From Pomphorhynchus laevis (Eukaryota > Acanthocephala > Palaeacanthocephala > Echinorhynchida > Pomphorhynchidae), in NCBI GenBank assembly GCA_012934845.2, contig WNNJ02002430.1:1-64000 (forward strand): a DNA stretch of 64,000 nucleotides. The letters run 5' to 3'. Position numbers and translations under genes: made by a program. Of this stretch, positions 21,701-33,700 are shown in pieces (the first letter of the stretch is position 1; each line of letters opens with the position of its first letter). The notes beneath the pieces were generated by a model. The model was not told where the DNA came from and did not search any database. It was given only the letters and a program-made list of their open reading frames with translations.

Positions 21701-24700
21701 AAGATTCTGAAAGTGATTCGCAAGAACGTGGTCAAGCGCTGCTTCAAACTGATTGATGAAGTGGCAGATGACAAGGATAATTACAACAAGTTCTACATCC
21801 AGTTCTGCCGGAACATCAAGTTGGGCATCTACGAAGACTTGACCAACCGCAAGAAACTCTCAGAGTTCTGCGGTACAACACGAGCGCTAGCAGCGATGAG
21901 ATGTGCGCCTTGAAGGACTACGTGAGCCGTATGAAGCCAAACCAGAACGACATTTACTACATCACCGCAGAAAACGAGGATCATGTGGCGAGCAGCGCGT
22001 TTGTGGAGCGCGTTCGTAAACGCGGGTTCGAGGTCATCTACATGATGGAGCCCATCGACGAATACTGCGTTCAGCAGCTCAAGGAGTTTGACGGGAAGAA
22101 TCTCGTGTTCGTGACCGAGAAGGGCTTCGAACTCCTCGAAGACGAGAAGAAAAAGAAGTTCGAGGCTGACAAGGAGAAATTCGAATCGCTCTGCAAACTC
22201 ATGAAAGATATCTTAGGCAGCAAAGTTAAAAAGATGGTTGTCTCAAACCGCCTCGTATCCTCGCGATGCTTTATCGTGACGGGTCAATACGGCTAACATG
22301 AAACGGATATTGAAGGCACAGACCCATCGCGACACGAACACTACGGGCTACATGGCCACGAAGAATAATCTAATGATCAACCCCGATCACTATTATGAAT
22401 GTCTGCACGCGAAAGACACGGGCGACAAGTTCATAAAGGATTTAGTGGTTTTGCTGTTCGAATCGAGTCTGTTGGCGTCCGGCTTCAGTCTGGAGCACCC
22501 GGAGAGCTACTCGGAAAGCATCAATCGGATGATTGAGCTAGGGATCGATGACGATGCTGATGAGCTTCTGGACGGAATGGGCGGAAAGGGTAATGCCGCA
22601 ACCGTTCCAGCTGACGAGAGTGACTCGGCGCGCATGGAGGATGTTGATTAATATCAAACGTTATAAAATTTGAAATTTTTACTATATATATATGTTTCTT
22701 GTTTTTTTTAATAAATCAGATCATCTAACTGAATCTGCATATTTTCTAATATCAATAAATTTAAAAGTAAATATTTTAATCTTATGATTTTCTATTATTC
22801 AGATTTATATTAGTTAAGAATGTGAAAGATAAAATTTTTGTGAATTTATTAATTTACAATATAAGATGTATTAGTAAATGTCGACAGGAAGAACTACTTA
22901 AGATTTTCTATAATTCAGATTTTTTAATAATATATTTGTATTAGAACATAATGTATCAGAATAAAGATAATATTTCATCTGGAAAAAACTATTTGTTTAT
23001 GTATTTCATAATATTTTAATTTACTTTAATAATTATTTTTATTTAATGAATAATAATCCAAGAGCGATTAAGGTATAATTTATTTTTATTTCAATTGACT
23101 CAGTTATTATCTTCGGTAAATCAAATTATAAATTTGATAACCAAACCGAGTATACGTATATTATAATATAAATAAACTTATAATTTTATATAAAGTTAAA
23201 ATTAAAACTAAAAATAAATTTGTATCATTTGACTAATATACGATGTAAATAGAGATCATCAAAAGAGACTGCCATGCAATAGCCATGTCGATACGCTACC
23301 TGGCTATTTGCCATTACTTGATCTCTTAAACTTGATCACGTGAAACAGTTTACATTTTAAAGTGTAAATACCTTGGGATGCATACTTTTCACTTTTTTAA
23401 ATTAATAATTAATCGAACATGTTTAAAAATAAATAATAATAACGTCGTAGCCAATAATACATAGTTTAAGTATTTATGACAGAGGTCATATTACCGGGAA
23501 AACAAAGTCACCAGGTCAATAATAACATGTTAGTAGTACAAATCAAATCAGCTAACTGAGTCTACGTATTTTACACTAAATATATACTATTAATTTATAT
23601 ATACTATAATAGTATATAATTTGCATGTATTTGGCCCCGATGCTATGTTGGGTAGAGGAGTTAGGGGCCGAAACCTGATAGCATAGCAGTTCCTTCCTGA
23701 TGACCTCTAATTCTTATTCTGATACAACGTCTGTTATTTATTAGTCAATTCATAAAAATGACGTTTATTTTAAATTTCATTTTTTTCTTTTAACTTGATT
23801 TAAATTATAGAAAATGTAAAAACAATTATTAATTTTAATATTTAATTATTAAATTTTGATTTAGCATTATTATGTTTTGTTTATTTTATAATTATATTGA
23901 ATACGTAAACACAGTATTTCTGGCAGAGGTCATATTACCGGGAAAACAAATTCCACAGGTCAATAATAACATGCCAGTAGAACAAATCAAATCAGCTAAC
24001 TGAGTGTAAGTATTTAATAACATTATAAAATAAACATAATCTAATAATAATGCTAAATCGAAATTTAATAATTAAATATTAAAATTAATAATTGTTTTTA
24101 GATTTTCTATAATTTAAATCAACTTAAAATAAAAAAAATGAAATTTAAAATAAACGTCATTGTTATGAATTGACTAATAAAAAACAGACGTTGTATCAGA
24201 ATAAGGATTTGAGGTCATCAGGAGGAGCTGCTATGCTATCAGGTTTCGGCCCCTAATTCCTCTACCCAACTTAGCACCGGGGCCAAATACATGCTAATGA
24301 TGTATTTGTAATCGTGCTAAGAACGTAATTGTAATCGTGCTAAGGACGCATTTGTAATATTTGCTAAGGAAGTAATGTCAACGCGATTTATCTTGTAGGT
24401 AGCTCAAATAATTACGCGTCTTAAATATAAGATTAATTATTTAAAAGTTATTTGATAATTAAATACGTAGAATTTAATTAATTAAATACGTAGACTCAGT
24501 TAGCTGATTTGATTTTCTCTGATTAAATTTGATTATTTAGTGTACCTTATTCTAACACAAAGTATATTATTTATTATTCATCCATACATATTTTCCGCTA
24601 ATGATTTTAAATTTATTTTTGATTTATACTATTTATACTATTTTCTCTTAAATTGTATTTTTATAGTAATCTAGTTTAAAATATGCATCTATCAAATTAT

Positions 24701-27700
24701 TTAAATGATTTTGAAGAAAACCAATATCGTTACAAATTGTTGCAATTCTTAAAATTTCATTGTTTTATGTATTATTAAATCAGCTAACTGAGCCTACGTA
24801 TTTAATATAATTATAAAATAAACAAAACATAACAATGCTAAATCAAAATTTAATAATTAAATAATAAAATAAATAATTGTTTTAAGATTTTTTATAATTT
24901 AAATCAAGTTAAAATAAAAAAAATATAAATTTAAAATAAACGTCATTTTTATGAATTGATTAATAAATGTGGCGCGCCCAGCGCGCCACCCATGCCAGAT
25001 GCGCCACCCTATGGATTTTTATGATTTTAACCGGGTGAGTAATTTTTCATAATGCCGTTTCTTCTATTTGCACTAAATATTTAGAAAGAATGGACAGGCA
25101 TTTACTTGTACATAAGTCAAAATATGACATAAATGTCGGTGATAGAGTATTGATTGCCTTGGATTTCGATAATAATCAGAAGACAAAAAAAGCTAAACTC
25201 TCCTCTTTTTTCAATACAAATGCCGAGGTTCTTGAAGTTTTGTCAAATAACTATGTCAAAGTTAAGATTGATAAAAAAGAAGAAACGATTCATCTTTCTA
25301 GAATTAAAAAAATATAATTTTACTACCTTTTTATTTATTTTTTTAAGGTGGCGCATCTGGCATAGGTGGCGCGCTGGGCGCGCCACAATAAATAAAAGAC
25401 GTAGTATCTGAATAAGAATAAGAGGTCATCAGGAGGAACTGCTATGCTATCAGGTTTCAGCCCCTAACTCCTCTACTCAACAAAACAACGGGGCCAAATA
25501 CATACTATATATTTTATATTATATGGTATGTATGAACACTCATGCAAAAATATGTTTGTTGAAAATTTAAATGTGTCATCTTTACGATATAAATTAATAA
25601 AAATTTTTATTGATGTTAGTTTAATTTAATCTTTAAACATCGAACAATATGATGGTTCTTCGTTTGAGTTATCGAATTGAATAATCCTAAATAATGGTGT
25701 GCCCAAGTGCCATCGAAAAAAGTTAAAATTTTATTTACAAAAATGGATACCTGGGGATGAAGTAGATTTAATAGTTGAAACAGCGAAGCAGTATAATCTT
25801 GATTTGAATTCTGAATATTTTGAGATGCTGTTGTTGCAGAAGCTGTTTGTCTATTGCTATGTGATTGAACAGAATCCACATTAGGTGAAGAAGTTTGACT
25901 ATTCATTTGATTATAGACCAGACCGCTTATATTTGAAGATATCAACCTTAAAAAATCAATTTTTAATACACTTCTTGGAAATAAATCAATTTATTTTTTC
26001 AAAATCGAAATGGAAAAATTTTCTACATGAGGTAGAAAATTTATTGGATTTTCTACATCGAAATAGAAAAATTTTCCATCGAAATGGAAAACTTTTCTAC
26101 ATGAGGTAGAAAATTTATTGAATTTTCGATTCCAGTTTGGAATCATCATCAGAAATTGAATCTCTCTTTAAGGAAGCCAAAAGTCACTCTCTTTAAGGCA
26201 GCCAAAAGTCACTCTCTTTAAGGCAGCCATAAGTCATTCTCTAAATCAACATGCTGGACACCAGCAATGTTGATCGAGAGAGTACTTGCTCTTGAAAACG
26301 AAATGGCCGCCTTAAGGCAGAAAAGTGCAAAATTAAACAGAGATGCGGTAGTATACGAGTCCGATTTGAAGAAATTCAAATCGGAGTTGAATGCAGCAAC
26401 ATTACGCAAATACAAATCGTTGAAACAGGAGAAAGACCAGTCATCGATTTCGGAGACTACTTTCAATCGTTTCAACGATTTGTCACAAATACAAGGCTCT
26501 CAGAATGAGGACAATACTATGGACTATTGTTCCGTAGTATCAACTGATTCTGAGGGTCCTGTGATTTAAGCGCCAGGGACTGCTCTAAAGATGCTGACGT
26601 TACCTGAATCACTTCAAGTGGCGTAAAGTCGGAGGGGCAGATCCTGGTACAAAGCTTTAAATGCAAGAAAAAAACTGAATATTCTTCGCTTGAAGACATC
26701 TGCCTAATGAATTGGAATAAGGTTCTGTTAAGAACCTGATACAGTATTTCAGTCTCATAGCGCCAGATGTGCTTCTCTTGCAGGAAGCAAGATCACCAGA
26801 TCAATTTAAGATATTTAGCGGCAAGATCGACGACTGCGACACATTTGTGTCAGCAGAAGGTCTCAGGATGGAACTCTTCCTAGTGTCGGTGGTAAAGAAG
26901 CGTTTTTGCGCATCTTTACTATCGCATGGCACTAGCGAAGTAGGTTCATTCCAGCTCCTCCGGTTTTTCATCTCTAGACGCCCAGTTTATGTAGCAAATT
27001 GTTACATCAAGCCGGGGGCCTGGAGTTCGAAAAAGGGGAGGAGAGAGATTCAATCAATGCTATTGAAGATTTTCAATTTGGGTGGTCAATTTTTAATTGG
27101 AGATTTCAACGATGACGGTGGGTCTCGAGTGGGCAGCATGATCGCTCCAGCATGGGGGGGGGTCATGTCACCCAGAAGGGACATTCATCTGTAATCGCAA
27201 TGGATATTGCTCCACATTAGATTCTGCTCTGCAAAACAAAAATATAAATTTTAAAATTAAATAACAACAGAATTTGCTGCCAGATACTTTTAATGATGGG
27301 TATAAGTTTGTATATTAGTCGTGGAAGGAGGAAATTGTCTTCAAGATTAGATTCCAACCGACACGAGCCGGTATACAAGCTTTTAATTAATCAATAAGGG
27401 AAGTAATGATAAATTTAAATAATAAAATTATTATTTTTTACTATTTAAAAAAATACTTTTAATAAAATAATAAATTTTAGTATTTGCAATAATAATTTTA
27501 TAATCAATAATAATTTTAATTTTTTCGATTGTTTAAATATTTTCGATAATACGTTTTTGACAAACTTTACAAATAAATTAAAAGAATCAAATTCTCTATT
27601 AATTTTAAATAATGCAATTTTTAGTAATGCAAATAAATTTTTAACCACTAAACGACCGCCCAACATCAAGTACATTCCTTAAGCTCTTCATTTGAAACGT

Positions 27701-30700
27701 ATTCTCTGGGGTTTACGAACGGATGCGAATCCTTCGTCTCAGAGAATCGCTCAAATGGCTCTGCTCAAGGATGATATTCAAGAGTTGGAGCAGAGGGTAG
27801 ACGCTAAGAAGTTGCTGTCTTACAAAAATTTTTCAAAGGAATGGTGGCAAACCATTAGGTGAACCACATTCCGTTCTTGGAGGGCAGCGGCTTCTAAGCG
27901 GATATCCTAAGGGTTTTGGGAATTTACTTCATGAAATGAAAATGAAACACCCAGCCAATGCTGAAGGATGGGCATAGAGGAAAATGATGAAGATCCGTAT
28001 GGAATTCTTGTTTTCGACCATCGACAATTCGCAAGAGGGCATCACTCTCGATAACATTTTGGGTGCTTAGCCAGTCGAGCCAAAGACTTCGTCTAACGAG
28101 TCTTCGGCATGTGCTGCTGCTACCAAATTGATCGTCAATAAGGTTTGGACGGATATCGCTGACAAGATGCTAGGGGAATCTTTAGCATCTTGGTGTGAAA
28201 TTGCGGTCGGAAAAGTGGTGTTCCTTGCGAAGGGAAGATGGGTGTCGAATGCTAAATACACAAGACCTATAACAATATCTAATAATATTGTTATGGTTTA
28301 TGAGAGAGGTCTTGCGAGAAACCTTTCCCGATTCTATGAATATCGTGATATGTTGGGAAACCACATTCACGGATTTCGTAGAGGAAGGAGAAATGTTAAG
28401 GCAGTAGGTTCCATGCAGAGTTTTCTAACCAGCGATAGAGGACCTGCAGTTCTCTATTTGATGGATGTCGGCGGGCTTTGACAACTTAGGGCATGGTGCA
28501 ATAGTTACAACGTTAACCAGTGATGATATACCGAGTAATTTGTTGCATCGTGTCATTGGTATTTTGAAAGCAAAAACTTTCTACTTGGATTATGACGGGG
28601 TTAAGTACTATCACCTCAACAAAATAGCTCACCTCTGTCTTCTATCATTTATATGATAGTGACGAGGGGAGTTCTGGAGGGTCTTCTGGATAGGAACATC
28701 CAAACCATCATTTATGCAGACGACATCTCGATCGCATTTAAGAGAAATACTCTGTCGGATGCAAGGTTTGAAGAACGAATGAAGTCTGCAATTGACATTG
28801 TTGCTCATCGCTTAGCGAAGTTTGGCTTGTCTTTAAACCCAACGAAGGGCAATTTTGTTCATTACAGATTTCGGCGTCGTGGAAATCACACGCGTCTCCT
28901 CGATTCTCTTCCAGGGAATCGAAAGCGTCGGGTGCGCATTCTGAGATCCGTCTTCGAACCAGGTTTGCATCCTAGGTCAGATATGGCTAGGTGCTTCAAA
29001 TTAGTTAGAAAAGGGCTACGTATGTTTGAGAGGGCGAGACGATTAAATGTCGGTTTGGGTAGATGTGTAATTGTCCTCAATGCGTTTGTATTGAGCGGAT
29101 TGTACTTCTACTCAAACAATCGCCCTCCAGCACAACGATATCTATTTTTAAAACGATTATTAATTTTAATAAAAAAAAATTATGAATGAAATTGAAATTA
29201 AAAATAGATTAATTAAAAAATATGTTTTATTTTACAATTAACAAATCAAATATTTTGAATAATTCTTTGTTTATTTTTTTTTTGAAATTTGTTTGATTAT
29301 TTTTTAAATTTGGATATATATATTAATTTTATATTGCGCTTGCCTACAAGTGCTTTGTCAGAGAAATTAGAGAAATTAAGAAAATTATAATTAAATGTAT
29401 TCTATCTTCATTTTTTTCATTGTTCAAATAATTTTAATATAATGTAATAAAATATATTTTATTTTATTTGTAATATCAATTTTATCCTAATTTTGTTTTT
29501 CATTATGATTTTGAATTTTTACTTTAGAATTGAATTTTAGCATTTTATCATTTTGAATTTTTGTTTAAAATTTTTATCCTCGACACCCAACCAAAGAAAT
29601 CCCAATCGAATCCTGAGAAACGAATGAAAAGCGGAAAAAGAAAGGAAACTCGATTGGTGATCATATTTGGCTGGGGTCGAAAAAGTCGAAAAAGACGAAA
29701 ATATATATGAATTTTGTTTTTTAATTCATTAATTTTTTTGTAACTGTTAAAATTTGTTGTTTTTCAGAACAAAAAAATTGCAGTTTAAATACACAATTTC
29801 TGATGATGATTTCAAACTGGAATCGAAAATTTAATAAATTTTCTACCTCATGCAGGGCGTCTTGCCATTTCGATTTTAAAAATTTAACAGTGACTCCGAG
29901 CACCTTCCGTTTCAAATCAATTTATACATTTTTATATGCTCAAAACGTTTTGTTAAGCACATTACATAACAACAAAAATAAATCGATTTTCTACAATATC
30001 CTGATGCCTTGACCACCAAGAGTGAAAGTAGTGCAAAATACCTTCCTTAGATAATGCTTCCTAATAACCTATGATATTTATTTAATACAAGATATACTAT
30101 ATAATACTCGGTTCACAAGTATAATAATATTACCACCAGTATTTGAATTTTAATTACTATTTTTTTATCTTGCACACTGCTTTAATTTTATCTATAAAAC
30201 AAAAGGAGTACGCTACATTTCAGTATTGGTGGACCTCATCAGCTACTTATCCAATACCTACGTTTCACGTTTTGGTATTTTTAATGTTGGCTGACGATTA
30301 CTCGACTCGTCTGCTTTTATTGGTAATAAGATTTAATGTAAGACTTTATAAGTATTTCTTAATGAAAAACTTTACGTTTCAGTCATTTAAAAGGACCAAA
30401 CATGAAAAGTAGGTATTGTATCAGTAGTTGATGAGGTCAGCCAATACTGAAATGTAGCGTTCCGCTTTTAACTTATAAAGTTTCACGTTTCTACCGAAAC
30501 GTGAAACGTAGGTATTGTATCAGTAGCTGATGAGGTCCACCAATACTGAAATGTAGCGTACCGCTGTTGGCTTATATATAGGATTAAAGCAGCGTGCAGG
30601 ATAAAATTAGTCATCAAAACGTTTAGTGGTAACAATGCCTGCACAGGTATATCCACTTTAAATTAAATAAATATCCAATCACAACAGTAGTTTTTGACCT

Positions 30701-33700
30701 AAGAATAGTCAGCAATAATTACAATTAAATATGATCATGACCTTAATATGATGATAACATAAACATGGTAATGACTTTGAGTCTTAATACGGGCTTTACT
30801 TAAATAAAACAAATGCGTCTGGTGAAATTTTTTCCAACGTTAAAAAAATAATATACAGAAATATTTCTTACACCACTGAATCAGCTAGCCTAGTGGATTT
30901 AATGTTGAAATGACGATACAAACGTCCTATGTAAGAAACTGATTAGCATCAGTGCATTGATAAAACAGATAATAAGGGTCGAAACGTGAAATTTAGGTTT
31001 GAGTCAGTAGCTGACCCAAATCAGCGTACAGGATAAAATTAGTTATCAATATTTCAATAGGTAACAATGACTGCACAGGTATATCAACTTAATATCTTAA
31101 TATTACAATCATGTTACTCAGTTCACAAAATATGTAAATTACAAAATATATAATTTTACTAATTCAGTGATATGATTTATTCGCTTCCTTCACCCGCATA
31201 ATTAGCTCCAGAAAAAAATTTACACGCAAAATTTAAAGTATTTAAGCACATTTATTGAGCTAAGCAGGTTGAAAATATTTCGTAATTGCATTTGATAGTA
31301 AATCGTAATTTATGCCTACCCGGTTACTGATAATCACCAAACATTTTGAGTTTGTTAAACTTCGATCGAAGTTGGATATCTAATTTCGATTTTCACCAAA
31401 ACATTTTGTTAATCACCAAATATTTGGAGTTTGTTAAACTTCGATCGGAGTTAGTTATCTAATTTCGATTTTCGTTTATTACCATTTAATAAATGGTAAT
31501 ACACGGCGGAGCGGCATAGCTTGTGCCACGCCGCGCGTCCCCAGGTTGCGTATAGGGGAAGGACCTGCATATATGCAGGTTAGCTGCGATATAAGCGAGC
31601 TTCGGCTTGACGAATAAGCAGTCGCGGACAGCAAGCAGTAGCGTTATCACGATGGCGTCGTAAAGCGTGGCAGCTTTACGTCTATAAAAATCCATTCATC
31701 CAATGGGGGCTTAACGCTATGATATGGCGAGTCGATCCCGCCATTAAATAAGGATCTGCCACTTGTTGCCGGACAAGTTATCCTATTGGTTTAGTACCGG
31801 CTAGGCCAGCCGCTTATAACTGTGGTTGACGATAGGGTGTTGCGACATGCCAGTCACAAAATCAAATCGACGCATCATGACAGAAAAGCCTTCCAATGTT
31901 TGCACTGGGACTAGGGCGTACACCGCAATCGACGCGGCAGGGCGGGTCCCGGCTCGGCCGAAAAATATACGAGGGTTCCTGACGCAAGGACGGCGTCGGG
32001 GCGCAAGCAAGCAAGTCCAAAGGAATAAGGAGACGTCAGGCGAAAAGATTCGTGTAGCATCTCTGAACGTGAATACTCTCACTGGTAATGTTGAGGCGAT
32101 CGCATCAATGCTGAGACGAAGACAAATAGATATTTGTGCACTGCAGGAAACACGATGGAACGGATCTAAAGCGTACAATATGGAGCAGAAACGTGGTAAC
32201 TGTGGCTACAAGCTTCTCTACTATGGTACGGTTGGAACTAGCAGCGGAGTAGGTATTGCAATTTCTGATCGACTCCGTGATTCAGTTATGGAGGTCAGTC
32301 GCCACACCGATCGACTCATGAAAATAAGCATTGCAACTGTGGACCGCATAGCTCACATTTTCTCCGCATATGCACCACAGACTGGACGCAGTGTGATGGA
32401 GAAAGATGCCTTCTGGGAAACGCTAGACGCTCACACACGGGAAATCTCTCCTGCAGACCTCATCATAATTGCTGGAGATCTCAACGGACATGTCGGGCAG
32501 ACTGCTGATGGATCTCCATGCCATGGTGGCAAAGGCTATGTTCGACGGAATAAGGATGGAGAACGAATAATTGAGTTTGCTGACTCGCATGATCTCGTTA
32601 TTACCAATACATGGTTCATCAAGCGATCCACGCAGCTCCCAACATATTACAGCACGAACATTAAAACGCAAATCGATTATATTCTCGTGCGGCGTAAAAA
32701 CTTGTCCACTGTAACTAATGTCAAGGCCTTACCATACGAGACACTAACAACGCAACACCGCCCAATAATTGCAGTCATGAAAATCAAGCCACCGCAGCAA
32801 AACGAGATGGAAAATCGCACGGGACCATCAAGAACCAAATGGTGGAATTTTGGCGATAGGGAAGCAGAGATAATCTCGAGGATACTGCTTCCTGAAGTAA
32901 CCACAGTTGAAGAAACGTGGAGCAAGACTGCACATATAGTACATACAATAGTGGATAAGACACTTAGTCGTACAAAAGCCGGTAAAATATACATTAAGCG
33001 CGATACGTGGCTCTGGACTGAAGATGTGAAATCGAAAGTCAAGGATAAGAAACGAATGTTCCATATATCTCTCGGCGACAAGACACAAGCAAACTTGCAT
33101 GCATACCACCTAGTTAAGATAAACTCAAAAAAGGCCGTTGCGATTGCCAGATCTGTACACCACGATAAGGTGCACAAAAGACTCGATACACGCGATAGTG
33201 AACGAGACCTATTTCGGCTTGTGAAGCGAAGGCATCAAAACCCGCAGAACATCGAAAAGTTTTACTGCATTAATGGAAGGGACGGCAAACTAATAATTGA
33301 TCGACAGAAAGTTCGAGATAGACAACGTGATCATTTTAAGGAAATCTCAAATGAAGAGTTTCCGCATCTACCGATCCCAAAAGTTGCAGAAACGTCCAGT
33401 CCATTACCTCAAATAAGTGAGGACGAGGTGAAAGATGCATTAAAGCGTATGATGAGTAGCAAATCCACAGGTCCACACGACATTGCGACTGAGCTCAGGA
33501 AAGCCGAAAGCTGGGACCCAATCCCCTGGCTAACCAGTTTCTTCAACAAGATTATTGATGAGTATAGGATAACGAGCGACTGGCAGAGCAGCACTACGAT
33601 ACAAATATGGAAAAAGAGGGGGAACGTAGCGGACTGATCAAGTCACCGTCCAATTCGACTGCTCTCGCAAACGATGAAAATATTTGAACGAATTCTAGAT

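Larger units (their letters stand above)
24545..25640 (-). mobile_element. tandem Naiad 3' ends, the second split by a DNA element
   Basis: On the minus strand, RT C-terminal remnants and the 3' UTR tail occur twice: 24,545-24,780 and 24,780-25,640. The second tail is interrupted at 24,968-25,387 by an inverted-repeat element, with AATAAAT on both sides of it. 25,520-25,630 matches the RT C-terminal region. Confidence 0.7.
26216..29190 (+). mobile_element. AP-endonuclease LINE (decayed)
   Basis: Order along the plus strand: a coiled-coil ORF1-like segment (26,267-26,569, [19 protein letters not shown]), an endonuclease remnant (26,769-27,194, LLLQEAR...[11 protein letters not shown], the Asn/Asp of the AP-endonuclease active site), and RT fragments (28,128-29,189) including [14 protein letters not shown] and [14 protein letters not shown]. 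It is broken into at least five frames; 27,200-28,060 is mostly AT-rich with little coding signal. The clade (jockey/I-like) is unresolved. Confidence 0.7.

Noticed and set aside
21364-22651. A working HSP90 gene
   Set aside because: It lacks the ATPase domain and has several frame breaks.
30505-30560. CTGATGAG...GAAA in the 30.5-kb repeat as a hammerhead ribozyme
   Set aside because: The box reads GAAAT rather than GAAAC, stem II would be three pairs, and the bases flanking CTGATGA do not pair as stem I in either the normal or permuted order.
31826-33637. Host craniofacial-development-protein gene
   Set aside because: The AP-endonuclease plus RT order, target duplications and C-terminal GRPK motif show it is an RTE LINE.
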